Source of the DNA: Rubricoccus sp038746605
Lineage (GTDB): Bacteria; Bacteroidota; Rhodothermia; Rhodothermales; Rubricoccaceae
Direction: 5' to 3'
DNA length: 64,000 nt
Assembly (NCBI GenBank): GCA_038746605.1
Contig: JBCDKM010000012.1
Coordinates: 62,001 to 126,000, forward strand
In this document: one piece after another, positions 1-8,636 of the stretch
Position numbering within the stretch: position 1 is the first letter of the stretch
How the letters are laid out: each line of letters begins with the position of its first letter
The notes under the pieces: model-generated
What the model saw: the letters and a program-made list of their open reading frames with translations, nothing else
Database searches by the model: none
What the model was told of the DNA's origin: nothing
Translations under genes and position numbers: made by a program

Positions 1-232
1 TGGGGTTACGGGCCTTGGGTTTCGCTTTGGTCTTCTTGACCTCGAACACGCCGAAATCCCGGAGTTCGATGCGAACCTCTGGGTCTGCCTCCTCCAGTAA
101 CTGGCGGAGGGACATCACGACAGCGTGGACCCAGGGTTCGCACTTGTACAGCGGGAGGCCCTGGATCTCAGCCACTCGACGCGCGACGTCCTTCTTCGTC
201 AGCGTCGGCACTCGGTTAGGGGTGGATTCCAT
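1..232 (-). CDS. HU/IHF-family DNA-binding protein (partial, runs off window)
   Basis: Translating the reverse strand from the ATG at 232 gives MESTPNRVPTLTKKDVARRV and continues to the window edge without a stop (77 codons seen). The pattern LTKKDVARRVAE at the start, a central helix, then VRIELRDFGVFEVKK and KPKARNP matches the HU/IHF fold: two helices followed by the beta-arm region with the family 'L-x-x-FG-x-F' and 'RNP' signatures. HU proteins bend and compact DNA as dimers. A proline-rich extension of about 10 residues precedes the usual HU start. The missing C-terminus lies outside the window. The identification is secure at family level; HU versus IHF cannot be told. Confidence 0.85.
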   Translation of the reverse strand, partial: MESTPNRVPTLTKKDVARRVAEIQGLPLYKCEPWVHAVVMSLRQLLEEADPEVRIELRDFGVFEVKKTKAKPKARNP

Positions 233-470
233 GTAGGATGGGTGGGAAGACCGCCGGTGGGGGATTGGCGGCAGGTACACATACCCTGCTCGGCCATCAC
301 GATCCCGCTTATCGGGACGGCCACGAGTGGGACGAGGCCCCGAACATAGCGATTCCATGTGGCTTACGTCGGGAGGGCACAGCCATTTCCCCTCGCCTCC
401 ACAGGATCCACTCCTCATCCACACATGTATCAGGCCGAAGCGTCCGCAGCGTCCCTCAGACTACAAGTAG
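233..470. other. intergenic region upstream of the HU-like gene
   Basis: This gene-free stretch of about 240 bases lies between the HU-like gene, which starts at 232 and reads left, and the end of the rel gene. It must hold the HU-like promoter. I see no convincing promoter boxes, strong hairpin or small GG-type peptide gene in it. Confidence 0.5.
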
Positions 471-2765
471 CTACTCTTCCAGCCGATACACACCGTACAC
501 CCCATCCAGCCGTCCGATCCGCTTGATGATGCGCTGGAGTTGCCCGAGGTCGGACACATAAAGACCAACGATCCCCTCGAACATGCCATCTTCTCCCGCG
601 ATGGTAATCGAGCGGATGTTCGTCTTGAGGTTCTTCGAGATGACCGTCGTGAGGTCGCTCACGAGGCCGACGCGGTCCTCGCCCACGATGCGCAGCGCGG
701 CTACAAACTGCACGTCCTTCTGCCGACTCCATTCCACGTCGATCACGCGCTCAGCCCTCTCCAGCAGCAGGTGCGGCGCGTTCTTGCAGTTGGCGCGGTG
801 GATTTTGATCGCGCCGGTCTTGGAGATGTAGCCGAACACCTCATCGCCGGGGATGGGCGTGCAGCAGGTCGCGTACTCCACGGCCATGTCCGTGTGCGCC
901 TCCCCGTCGATAATGAGGGAGGGCTTGCCGCGCTCCCGGGCCACCTCGGTAAAGCCCTCGGCGATCTCAGCGACCTCCAGGCGAGCAGGACTCTCGCCTG
1001 GACCGGGCTCTGGATCTGGCGTGCTGCGGTTGCGAAGCTGGTCCACAAACTCGGCGGCGTCGTAGAGCCCCGAGCCCACCTCGAAGTAAAGTTGCTGGGT
1101 GGACGGGAACTTGAGTTGCGCGGTCACGCGCTCCACGGTCTGCTTGTCCGCCTCCACGCCCTCACGCCGCATCCGCTTCTCCACCAGCTGGCGACCATGC
1201 TCTACGGCCTTCCGGCGCTTCTCGTTGATCCAGTGACGGATGCGTGTCCTCGCTTTGTGCGTCACTACGAAGCCCATCCAGTCTGGGTTGGGCGTCTGCT
1301 TCTTGGACGTGAGCACCTCGATCTGGTCCCCCGAGGAGAGCCGGTGGGAGAGCGGCACCATCTTGCCGTTGACCTTCGCGCCGATGCAGTGCGCGCCCAC
1401 CTCGGAGTGAATCTGGAAGGCGAAGTCCACGGGCGTGGCGCCGTGCGGGAGGGAAACGAGGTCGCCTCGGGGCGTGAAGACGTAGATCTCCTCGTCGTAG
1501 AGCTGGAGTTGGAAGTCGCGGACGAACTCTCCGGCATCGTCCGGGCGGGGGTTTTCGAGGAGGTCGCGCGCCCAGGCGTACATCGCGTCTAGGTGCGCCT
1601 CGCGCCCGGCCTCCTTGGGCACGACGGCGCCGTCTACCTGTGTGTCGTCCGGCGCCTGCTCTTTGTACTTCCAGTGGGCCGCGACGCCTCGCTCGGCGAT
1701 CTCGTGCATCTCGGCCGTTCGGATCTGGATTTCCACTGGTCGGCCTTCCGGGCCGAGGACGGTCGTGTGGAGGCTCTGGTAGCCATTGCTCTTGGGGCGC
1801 GAGATGAAATCGCGGAAGCGCTCCGGGATGGGCGAGTAGAGGTCGGTGAGCAGCGAGTAGACACGCCAGCAGTCTTCCTTCCCCTTCTTTCCTTCCGTGT
1901 GGAGGATGACGCGGACGGCGAAGAGGTCGTAGATGCCATCCAGGTCTACGTCCTGGCGCTTCATCTTGCGCCAGATGGAATGGATGCTTTTGGGCCGTCC
2001 GTAGATGTGGGAATCGAACCCGGTCTCGGTCAGTTCGTCGCGGATGGGCTCGATGAAGCGCTCCACGAACCGCTCGCGCTGGCGCTTCTTCGCGTTGAGC
2101 CCTCGCGCGATGGACTGGTACGCCTCGGGCTCCAGAAACTTCAACGCGAGGTCCTCGAACTCGCTCTTGACCTCGTGGAGGCCGAAGCGGTGCGCGAGTG
2201 GCACGTACAGATCCTGCGTCTCCGTTGCGATCTGGACGCGCTTGCGCTGGGGCAGCGCGCCGAGCGTCCGCATGTTGTGGAGGCGGTCGGCGAACTTGAC
2301 GAGGATGACGCGGATGTCGCTCGCCATGCTGAGCATGAGCTTGCGCACGTTCTCGGCGCGGCCCATCGCACGGCTCTCGAAGACATGGCCGATCTTGGTG
2401 ACGCCGTCCGTGATAGCGGCGATCTCGGGGCCGAACTCTTCCTCAACGAGATCGAGCGAGATGTCGGTGTCCTCGACGGTGTCGTGGAGGAGCGAAGCGA
2501 TGATGGTGGCCTCGTCGAAGCGAATGTCTCTCGCAGCGATGGTGGCGACCTCTAGCGGGTGCGTGATGTAGAGTTCGCCGGAGGCACGGCGGTCGTCGCG
2601 GTGAGCCCAGTAGGCCACGTGGAACGCGCGGCGGATGCGGTCCTCGTCTACCTCCGGGAGGGTTCGCCGAGCGTGCTCGACGAGCACCCGGACGCCGCGC
2701 TCGAACTCGGGCTCGACGCGAAGGCTCTGGAGAGCGGACCGGAGGGTGGCGCTGGCAGTGGTCAT
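471..2765 (-). CDS. rel: Bifunctional (p)ppGpp synthetase/hydrolase (Rel/SpoT family)
   Basis: This 764-residue protein makes and degrades the stringent-response alarmone (p)ppGpp. In order it has an HD hydrolase domain (about 40-195, with LLHDTVED at 92-99 supplying the metal-binding HD pair), a synthetase domain (about 240-370, GRPKSIHSIWRKM and SNGYQSLHTTV), a TGS domain with FTPRGDLVSLP, and a C-terminal ACT domain ending in VYRLEE. The charge motif that separates bifunctional from synthetase-only enzymes reads RFRD (316-319). This is the RxKD class with K replaced by R, so a bifunctional enzyme is expected. I chose the ATG at 2765 (MTTASATLRS) because the longer in-frame extension to 2852 is low-complexity and overlaps a hairpin. 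The protein is slightly longer than typical Rel enzymes. Confidence 0.95.
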   Translation of the reverse strand: MTTASATLRSALQSLRVEPEFERGVRVLVEHARRTLPEVDEDRIRRAFHVAYWAHRDDRRASGELYITHPLEVATIAARDIRFDEATIIASLLHDTVEDTDISLDLVEEEFGPEIAAITDGVTKIGHVFESRAMGRAENVRKLMLSMASDIRVILVKFADRLHNMRTLGALPQRKRVQIATETQDLYVPLAHRFGLHEVKSEFEDLALKFLEPEAYQSIARGLNAKKRQRERFVERFIEPIRDELTETGFDSHIYGRPKSIHSIWRKMKRQDVDLDGIYDLFAVRVILHTEGKKGKEDCWRVYSLLTDLYSPIPERFRDFISRPKSNGYQSLHTTVLGPEGRPVEIQIRTAEMHEIAERGVAAHWKYKEQAPDDTQVDGAVVPKEAGREAHLDAMYAWARDLLENPRPDDAGEFVRDFQLQLYDEEIYVFTPRGDLVSLPHGATPVDFAFQIHSEVGAHCIGAKVNGKMVPLSHRLSSGDQIEVLTSKKQTPNPDWMGFVVTHKARTRIRHWINEKRRKAVEHGRQLVEKRMRREGVEADKQTVERVTAQLKFPSTQQLYFEVGSGLYDAAEFVDQLRNRSTPDPEPGPGESPARLEVAEIAEGFTEVARERGKPSLIIDGEAHTDMAVEYATCCTPIPGDEVFGYISKTGAIKIHRANCKNAPHLLLERAERVIDVEWSRQKDVQFVAALRIVGEDRVGLVSDLTTVISKNLKTNIRSITIAGEDGMFEGIVGLYVSDLGQLQRIIKRIGRLDGVYGVYRLEE

Positions 2766-2830
2766 CGGAGACAGAACGCGTGCGCGGTGCCACGCGTGCA
2801 GAGGGCGAGCACCAGGCTCCGAAGGTAGGC

Positions 2831-2860
2831 CCGCCTCGGTCCCTCGGTGCACCGAGGCGG
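2831..2860. repeat. 3' palindrome family, copy 1
   Basis: CCGCCTCGGT and ACCGAGGCGG form a perfect 10-bp stem around a 10-nt loop that is itself partly palindromic. It lies 70 bp past the stop of the esterase gene that ends at 2930. It belongs to a family of near-identical hairpins found 3' of genes in the outer arms of this window and probably acts as a transcription terminator or REP-like element. Confidence 0.8.
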
Positions 2861-2873
2861 ACGTGCGGACGCA

Positions 2874-2909
2874 GAGCGGGCCCGCCAGTCTCTACCGGCG
2901 GGCCCGCTC
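2874..2909 (-). terminator. Strong hairpin 3' of the first esterase gene
   Basis: GAGCGGGCCCGCC and GGCGGGCCCGCTC form a perfect 13-bp stem with a 10-nt loop, 20 bases after the stop of the minus-strand esterase gene. There is no U-tract, so rho-independent termination is an inference from position and stem strength. Confidence 0.65.
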
Positions 2910-2929
2910 GATGTCTGTAGATCGTGCGA

Positions 2930-4117
2930 TCAGTTCAGGATGGTAAACGTTGCAGTCTCTTGCACGCAGCCGGGCTCGTCCTTCGTCGGTGTGACGCGGA
3001 TGCTGTACTGGCCGGACGGCGCCCGGTCGGGAAGCTCGATGTTGCCATCTCGGTCAGACCGGCCCTTGAGAAGGCGACGGCCGATGGAGTCGAAGACGGC
3101 GAAGCGCACCTTGCAGGGAGCGATGATGGTGGGCGTCTGGCCACCCGTGGAGGGGTTCGGCGCGATCACGACGCCCTCTTGCGGAACAGGCTCTGGCTCT
3201 GGCGTCGGAGCCGGACCCGGAGGGGGTGGCGTGGTGTCGCCCACGCGCCAATCGCCCACGAAGTCGCCGCCCTGTCTGCCGACCTCGTTGAGGCCGCGCT
3301 GGTCCCAGTGCACCTCGTCCACGTGCCAGCCGAGTTCAACGAACGTGACGGCGTCGCGGTAGATAACGAGGATCTCATCCAGGGCGTCGCCTTCGTTCTG
3401 AACCCGGCGCACGTCCTGAGCGGCCGGTGGATCCCCACCGGTCCAGCCGCCGGAGACCACGTGCATCAGGGGAGCCCCCCAGTCTGCATAGACCTCGCGA
3501 GCCATGCGGTGGAGCGCGCCCTCGTATTGCTCCGGCGTCTGACGCCCCTCAAAGATGGCGATGGCATCCGCGCCGCCCTGGATCCAGAGCCAACCACCGA
3601 AGCGCACGTCTGGCAGACTCGCCTCGGCCGTGATGTAGGCACGAGCGGCGAGGTCGGAGGAGTGGTCGTAGAGGTTGTCCTCGTACCGCACGTCCCAGTG
3701 CTTGCCATCGGGCACGTCCGGGTTGCGGTACTGGATGGTGCCGGAGCGCGACATCGAGATCATGATGACACCCCGGCCGGTGCGAGCGGTGTACGCCTTC
3801 GCGAAGGCAGGCCATGCGCTCCCCGTGGCGGCATTGCCGAAGGGGTCTTCTAGGTGAGAGATGTCCCCCTGACGGGTGATCGCGTAGCCCTCGCCGAGTT
3901 CGGGCTGGAGACTTGTAGCGGCATCGCCGTTGCCCTTCGCGTTGGACTGACCTGCAACGATGAAGAAGTCGTAGCCGTCAAGAGTAGGAGAAGGGGAAAC
4001 GGAGACGGCAGCCGACGGGTCGGGGTCGCCGACGCGCGCGGGACGGTCCTGGGCATCAACGGCTTCGGCGCTGAGCACGAAGGCCAGGAGGAGAAAGGCA
4101 GATCGGGTGATCGACAT
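2930..4117 (-). CDS. Secreted SGNH / sialate O-acetylesterase-like esterase with sorting domain
   Basis: This 395-residue protein has a signal peptide (1-22, SAFLLLAFVLSAEAVDA) and a catalytic domain opening with GYDFFIVAGQSNAKGNG. The Ser of GQSN (58) is the SGNH nucleophile, and DEVHWDQRGLNEVG supplies the DxxH block. The SASA family removes acetyl groups from sugars, including sialic acids and plant polysaccharides. A proline-rich linker leads to a C-terminal domain of about 80 residues starting VVIAPNPSTGG and containing VFDSIGRRLLKG. This is the layout of type-9 secretion sorting domains, implying export and cell-surface attachment or release. The next gene upstream is a paralogue, so the pair arose by tandem duplication. 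The natural substrate is unknown. Confidence 0.82.
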   Translation of the reverse strand: MSITRSAFLLLAFVLSAEAVDAQDRPARVGDPDPSAAVSVSPSPTLDGYDFFIVAGQSNAKGNGDAATSLQPELGEGYAITRQGDISHLEDPFGNAATGSAWPAFAKAYTARTGRGVIMISMSRSGTIQYRNPDVPDGKHWDVRYEDNLYDHSSDLAARAYITAEASLPDVRFGGWLWIQGGADAIAIFEGRQTPEQYEGALHRMAREVYADWGAPLMHVVSGGWTGGDPPAAQDVRRVQNEGDALDEILVIYRDAVTFVELGWHVDEVHWDQRGLNEVGRQGGDFVGDWRVGDTTPPPPGPAPTPEPEPVPQEGVVIAPNPSTGGQTPTIIAPCKVRFAVFDSIGRRLLKGRSDRDGNIELPDRAPSGQYSIRVTPTKDEPGCVQETATFTILN

Positions 4118-4489
4118 GAGAACAGTGGGTGGTGGTGGTCGCCCGGTGATTCCGCCTTCCCTCCTTCAATCAGCGTTCCACTACAGTTCGCGCGAGAAGA
4201 TCGGAGCCCGAACCCCATGAATACCACCGACCAAAGGCTTGACACACACGGTGCACATAAAGAGAATGTGACTCCTTCAGGCCATGCGCTCCGTTTTGTA
4301 CTCCTCCCCGGGTGGATCTACCCCTTGTGACCCAAACCCTAACACCGTTGAATCAGGGAAGCGACGTAACGAGGGCCGTTCCCCATACATTCCGGGTGGC
4401 CTGGTGCCCCTCTCGAAACGCACGTGGACCCGCCCGTCTTCATGCAAGAGGGACGGGTCCACGATATCGCGAGGAGGGCCGAGGCGGAT
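4118..4489. other. Intergenic region between the two esterase genes
   Basis: This gap of about 370 bp carries the 3' hairpin of the upstream paralogue (4424-4462) and presumably the promoter of the first esterase. Short reading frames here have no recognisable product and no GG-leader motif. It is somewhat less GC-rich than the flanking genes. Confidence 0.5.
4424..4462 (-). terminator. Hairpin 3' of the second esterase gene
   Basis: GTGGACCCG and CGGGTCCAC form a 9-bp core, extended inward with mismatches, 27 bases after the stop at 4490. There is no U-tract. It has the same placement as the hairpin after the sister gene but an unrelated sequence. Confidence 0.55.
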
Positions 4490-5746
4490 CTAGCCAAGGA
4501 CGGTGAATCGCGCGACGGCGGTCTCGCACGTTTGACCTGGGGATCCCGTGGGAACTGTGCGGATGGTGAACGTGCCAGCGCCGATCCGGCGGGGCAGCCG
4601 AACGCCGAGTGCGCTGGAAACGCCACGGGTCGCCGTCCGGCCGAGTGAGTCGAACACCTCGTAGGCGAACTCGCAGTCACGCTCCACGAGCGGCGGACCG
4701 ATGGACGGGTTCGGGATGATGGAGAGGATCTCGTCCTCGTTTGGAAGATCTGGAGTCGGGAGATTCGGGAGTGTAGGGAGATCGGGTATGGGGAAAGTGG
4801 GCGCGCTGTCATCCTCTCCCTGCTCGCTGCCCTCCTCCTGGTGGGGGTTGCGCGGATCCGGGTCGGGGATGGTCTCACCGTTGCGCCACCGCCCGGCGGT
4901 ATCGCCACCGACGAGGCCCGCCTCGTTGAGACCGCGCTGGTCCCAGTGCACAGCGTCCACGTGCCAGCCGCGATCCGCGAACTCGACGGCGTCGTGGTGG
5001 ATGACGACGATCTCGGGCAACTGGTGGCCGTCGGCCTGCACCTCGCGGACCTCCTGCGCCTCCGGGAACTCGCCCCCGACGGCGGAGCCCGTCAGGATGT
5101 GGAGGAGCGGACCGCCCCAGTCTGCGTCGATCTGGCGAGCCATGCGGTGGAGTGCCCCCTCGTAGTCCTCACGGGTCTGCTTGCCATCGCGGATGGCGAA
5201 AGCATCGGCGCCGCCCTGAATCCACAGCCAGCCGCCAAAGCGGAGGTCGGGGAGGCTCGCCTCGGCGATGACGTAGGCACGGGCGGCGAGGTCCGCCGAA
5301 TGGTCGTAGAGGTTGTCCGGGAAGCGGATGTCCCAATGCTTGCCCTCGGGCACGTCACTGTTTTTGAACTGGATGGTGCCGGGCCGCGAGAGTGGGATCA
5401 GCACCACGCCGCGTCCGGTGCGCTCCACGTAGGCCTTCGCAAAGGCGGGCCACGCACTCCCCGTGTTGGCCCCGCCCACGGGGTCCGCGAGGTGGGAGAG
5501 GTCGCCTCGGCGTGTGATCTCGTAGGCGGTACCCGGCGTGGTGCGCTCGCTCTGGTTCATGTCCCCATTGCCTTTCGCGTTGCTTTGCCCGGCCACGACG
5601 AAGAAGTCGTATCCAGAAAGCGCCGCGGCAGGCGTGACGACAGTAGCAGCAGAAGGAGTAGGGGCGGGGGCGCGAGTGGGACGCTGCGCCTCGGCGGTGC
5701 TGGCGCACAGCATGAGCGCGAGGAGAGCGAGTCGGAGACGGGTCAT
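4490..5746 (-). CDS. Secreted SGNH / sialate O-acetylesterase-like esterase (paralogue)
   Basis: This 418-residue paralogue of the neighbouring esterase shares GYDFFVVAGQSNAKGNG (nucleophile Ser 55) and DAVHWDQRGLNEAG. A signal peptide covers about residues 1-21 (LRLALLALMLCASTAEA). A longer linker rich in Pro, Asp, Glu and Gln, with PDLP/PTLPNLP repeats, separates the catalytic domain from a C-terminal domain (ILSIIPNPSIGPP, YEVFDSLGRTATRG) resembling a type-9 secretion signal. The two copies have clearly diverged in linker and tail, so the duplication is not recent. Together they suggest deacetylation of an extracellular polysaccharide, which is an inference. Confidence 0.82.
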   Translation of the reverse strand: MTRLRLALLALMLCASTAEAQRPTRAPAPTPSAATVVTPAAALSGYDFFVVAGQSNAKGNGDMNQSERTTPGTAYEITRRGDLSHLADPVGGANTGSAWPAFAKAYVERTGRGVVLIPLSRPGTIQFKNSDVPEGKHWDIRFPDNLYDHSADLAARAYVIAEASLPDLRFGGWLWIQGGADAFAIRDGKQTREDYEGALHRMARQIDADWGGPLLHILTGSAVGGEFPEAQEVREVQADGHQLPEIVVIHHDAVEFADRGWHVDAVHWDQRGLNEAGLVGGDTAGRWRNGETIPDPDPRNPHQEEGSEQGEDDSAPTFPIPDLPTLPNLPTPDLPNEDEILSIIPNPSIGPPLVERDCEFAYEVFDSLGRTATRGVSSALGVRLPRRIGAGTFTIRTVPTGSPGQTCETAVARFTVLG

Positions 5747-6095
5747 GTCGGGTCGGGGGTGGAGGTGGGGCGGACGCCTGCGTGGCGCCGCTCAAAGGCC
5801 AGAGGGCCAAGAGCCATTCCGCCCCATCCCCTTCATGAAGCCTTCGGCGCGGCAGAGACCAGGCGGTGCGTTTCCGTGCCAGGACGCGCGCCTGTTCTGC
5901 CATTGCGAACAGGCCGCAGACCGAGGTCTCTCGTCCCACGGAATGGCCCGGTGAGAACCTCTCGCGAGAGAGTAGTCTTCATGTCAGAGGCCCTCCTACC
6001 TGTGTCCACGAACCACCTACAAACCGGCGGATCTCGGCTTACAGAGCGACCTCTGACACGAGACCGTCGTCTCCCGACATCACCGGAACAGGCGC
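5747..6095. other. Intergenic region upstream of the second esterase
   Basis: About 350 bp separates the esterase start from the stop of the L,D-transpeptidase; both genes read leftwards. I see no gene, repeat of the CCGCCTCGG family, or clear terminator here. It should contain the esterase promoter. Confidence 0.45.
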
Positions 6096-6863
6096 TTACT
6101 CCGGGAGCCCCCAGGCGTCCCGCACGCGCTCAGCCTCCACGTTCGGAAGCTGCACCAGCACCGGCTGACGGTCGGTGTCCAGCCAGTTCATCACGCTGCG
6201 AAGCGCGGCGCTCGGCATCGCGGTGCACCCGGCGGTGGACGAGCCCGGACCGCGCCAAACGTGAAGGAAGATGCACGACCCAGCCCCCGCGACGGGCTTG
6301 GGTCCCCCCGCCTCGGGCACGAGGCGGGACGAGACGCCCGGCCCATTGTGCGCCACGACCACTCCCACACTGTAGAGGCTGTCCGCCCGGCGCATCCGCT
6401 CGCGAGACTTCCAGTCCTTCGTGACCTCCGCCTGATCGACGACGAGGTTGTAGAACGCCGACTCGGCGTCGTCTACGCACTTTACCGACGGCATCGCGCG
6501 AACGTACGAGAGGCCCGTCGTCTCGGCCTCGGCGTAGCCGAACGCAGCCGTGAGATCGAACACGCCAGCGGGCGCCCGACCGTCGCCCTCGCGCTTCTGC
6601 GGGCCCTCCTGTGCGGGATGGAGGCCGCGCCCCCACCCGAGACCGCTCCGCCCGACGACGACGGGTGTCGCCTCGTCGACTTCCTGCCAGGGACCATCGG
6701 AGGTACGCTCGAAGGTGCGCAGCGTGCCGTGTGTGGCCCTCCAGTCCGGGGTGATGACCAGCACCATCTGCTGACTGGCCGCCGGGATGGGCACAGCCTC
6801 CGGCACGGACTGCGCCGTGCAGACTGTAGCGACGAGGGCGAGAATAGACGCAACGAGACGCAT
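6096..6863 (-). CDS. L,D-transpeptidase (YkuD-fold) family protein
   Basis: This 255-residue exported protein starts MRLVASILALVATVCTAQ, a signal peptide that fixes the start at 6863 rather than at the upstream in-frame codons. The C-terminal half carries the YkuD block: SCIFLHVW supplies the His and STAGCTAM the catalytic Cys. The preceding VVAHNGPGVSSR region is typical of the murein L,D-transpeptidase / ErfK-like group. Such enzymes cross-link peptidoglycan stem peptides or attach proteins to them, and some act as carboxypeptidases. The gene is divergent from a small membrane protein gene, with a 68-bp shared promoter region. Confidence 0.82.
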   Translation of the reverse strand: MRLVASILALVATVCTAQSVPEAVPIPAASQQMVLVITPDWRATHGTLRTFERTSDGPWQEVDEATPVVVGRSGLGWGRGLHPAQEGPQKREGDGRAPAGVFDLTAAFGYAEAETTGLSYVRAMPSVKCVDDAESAFYNLVVDQAEVTKDWKSRERMRRADSLYSVGVVVAHNGPGVSSRLVPEAGGPKPVAGAGSCIFLHVWRGPGSSTAGCTAMPSAALRSVMNWLDTDRQPVLVQLPNVEAERVRDAWGLPE

Positions 6864-6931
6864 CGGCAGGGGGATCTTACCGGAAGCTAGCCGTGCCAGA
6901 ACGGCGCCTCCGCCCCGCGCGTGTGCCCACC

Positions 6932-7213
6932 ATGACCCGCCGACTCTACCATCTCTTCCTCGCCACTGGCGCTGTGTTCGCACTCAGCCTCGCGATGGCA
7001 GTGCTCGATAGCCTCGGCTGGCTTGTCTTGCCCCAGCCGTTTCGCCTCGCGATTCCTCTGGCGCTGGTGCTCTCGGCGTTCTTCGGCATCGTGATGCTCT
7101 CCGCGAGCCTCGGCTCACCCGCGAAGATGCGGCAGGAGATGGAGGAAGCCAAAGAGGCCACGGAGAGCACCGAGGAAACGCCGCCCACGACGGGCGAAAC
7201 CGTCACGCCGTAG
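6932..7213 (+). CDS. Small two-helix membrane protein, unknown function
   Basis: This 93-residue protein starts at the ATG giving MTRRLYHLFLATG. Two membrane segments (about 7-27 and 35-58) are followed by an acidic, Glu/Thr-rich cytoplasmic tail (MRQEMEEAKEATESTEETPP). I do not recognise a family. The start at 6932 places the first helix close to the N-terminus. The upstream in-frame extension overlaps the divergent promoter region. Confidence 0.65.
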   Translation: MTRRLYHLFLATGAVFALSLAMAVLDSLGWLVLPQPFRLAIPLALVLSAFFGIVMLSASLGSPAKMRQEMEEAKEATESTEETPPTTGETVTP

Positions 7214-7420
7214 CACGCCACTCGGTACCTGCCACGCGAGTCCCGAGGCGGGCAGGGAAACCGGCGGTATGGGCCGGGCACATTGAAGACGAGCACCCAG
7301 CGCCGGACATCCCCACACGCTTCGGCATCGCCCCCGCCAGACGAGCGGAGGGTCGCGTCATCCCACGGGTGGCGAGCGGTCGCTACCGGTCAGACGGTCT
7401 AGAGAGCGAGCACGGTCGCG
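7214..7420. other. Intergenic region between convergent genes
   Basis: This 207-bp gap contains a half-site of the palindrome family (CCCGAGGCGGGC near 7242-7253) but no full hairpin and no gene. Confidence 0.4.
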
Positions 7421-8455
7421 CTATCGTGACCCTGCGCCTTCGGTCCGCACGCCGCCCGGAATGATGTCGATGGTGCCATCCTCGGAGATCTGGTCGGCAT
7501 ACTCGCCGTTTGGGCCAGGGTCGCCCTTGACGGGGTGCCCGCCGAACTGGCCGCGCATCGCGGAGAGCGTCCGGTTCGCGAAGCCTTTCTCATCGCGGCT
7601 GTCGAACCGCGTGAAGAGGCTCGCCGCGATGACCGTCGCCGGGACGCGCAGGTCGATGGCCGCCTCCACAGTCCACCGTCCCTCGCCAGAATCCGGGACG
7701 TACGGGGCGACGGCCTTCAGACCCGGCCGCTCCACGAAGGCTTCTGCGATGAGATCCAAGAGCCAACTCTGCACCACGGACCCTTCGCGCCAGAGCGTCG
7801 CGATCTGGCCGAGATCCAACTCGGCGGAGATCTCGTTGCCTTCGGCGTCGGTGCCCCAGTCGCGCTTGGCCTCGAGAATGGCGAAGCCCTCCGCGAAGGC
7901 CTGCATCATGCCGTACTCGATGCCGTTGTGGACCATCTTGGTGAAGTGGCCGGAGCCCGTCGGCCCGACGTGCCCCCAGCCGCTCTCCGCACTCGGCGCG
8001 AGGGTCTGAATAATGGGCGTAACCGTCTGGGCAGCGTGATCGCTGCCGCCGAACATCACGGAGTAGCCGTTCTCCAGGCCCCAGACACCGCCGGAGACGC
8101 CAGCATCGACGTAATGGACGCCCTTCGTGCGGGCACGCTCGGCACGCGCGAGGGTGTCCGTCCAGCGGGTGTTGCCGCCCTCAACGAGAATGTCTCCCTC
8201 ATCGAGAAGCTCCAGTGCCTGATCCACGTGGTCGTCTGTGACCTTCCCGGCGGGAAGCATCAGCCAGACCACACGCGGACCCGACAACTTGGACACGAGG
8301 TCGGCCATGCTCTCGGCCCCTTCGGCGCCCTCGCCCTCGGCCGTCTCGATCGGCCCTCGCGAGCGGTTGTGCACGACGACGCGGTGGCCGCCGCGCGCGA
8401 GGCGGATCGCCATGTTGAGTCCCATGCGGCCGAGGCCGACGATGCCGATGTCCAT
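7421..8455 (-). CDS. gnd: 6-phosphogluconate dehydrogenase (decarboxylating), short GndA-like type
   Basis: This 344-residue enzyme of the oxidative pentose phosphate pathway converts 6-phosphogluconate to ribulose 5-phosphate and CO2 with NAD(P)+. The ATG at 8455 starts directly at the Rossmann motif MDIGIVGLGRMGLNMA. The substrate-binding block VDAGVSGGVWGLENG and the catalytic block HFTKMVHNGIEYGMMQ (Lys and His/Asn/Glu) are intact. The length of about 340 matches the short 'YqeC-like' enzymes rather than the 470-residue type. The 40 in-frame codons upstream of the chosen start have no domain character. Confidence 0.93.
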   Translation of the reverse strand: MDIGIVGLGRMGLNMAIRLARGGHRVVVHNRSRGPIETAEGEGAEGAESMADLVSKLSGPRVVWLMLPAGKVTDDHVDQALELLDEGDILVEGGNTRWTDTLARAERARTKGVHYVDAGVSGGVWGLENGYSVMFGGSDHAAQTVTPIIQTLAPSAESGWGHVGPTGSGHFTKMVHNGIEYGMMQAFAEGFAILEAKRDWGTDAEGNEISAELDLGQIATLWREGSVVQSWLLDLIAEAFVERPGLKAVAPYVPDSGEGRWTVEAAIDLRVPATVIAASLFTRFDSRDEKGFANRTLSAMRGQFGGHPVKGDPGPNGEYADQISEDGTIDIIPGGVRTEGAGSR

Positions 8456-8588
8456 TGTCTGAGGGGTGAAGTGCGAGAGATGCGGGAATCTCGGTACCCC
8501 CGAGTCGCCGCGCGAGGTTCCTGTGCGCGGCTGTGCGGAAACGCTTGCGCGAGGGGGCCTGCGCGAATCCTCCATGCTACGACCCTGC

Positions 8589-8608
8589 CCGCCTCGGTAC
8601 CGAGGCGG
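8589..8608. repeat. 3' palindrome family, copy 2
   Basis: This is a perfect 20-base palindrome with arms CCGCCTCGGT and ACCGAGGCGG and no loop. It lies 29 bp after the stop of the receiver gene at 8637, between two minus-strand genes. Confidence 0.8.
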
Positions 8609-8636
8609 ATGAACCCAACGGGCAACCGCCTATCCG

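Noticed and set aside
2000..2030. GGGAATCGAACCCG, resembling a tRNA T-arm
   Set aside because: It lies within the conserved rel coding sequence and has no acceptor or anticodon stems around it.
540..2555. Long + strand open frames opposite the rel gene
   Set aside because: They are antisense shadows of a highly conserved gene in GC-rich DNA; no domain character.
4841..6424. A 527-codon + strand frame over the second esterase and the transpeptidase
   Set aside because: Arg/Pro/Ala-rich translation without domains, opposite two genes with clear motifs and signal peptides.
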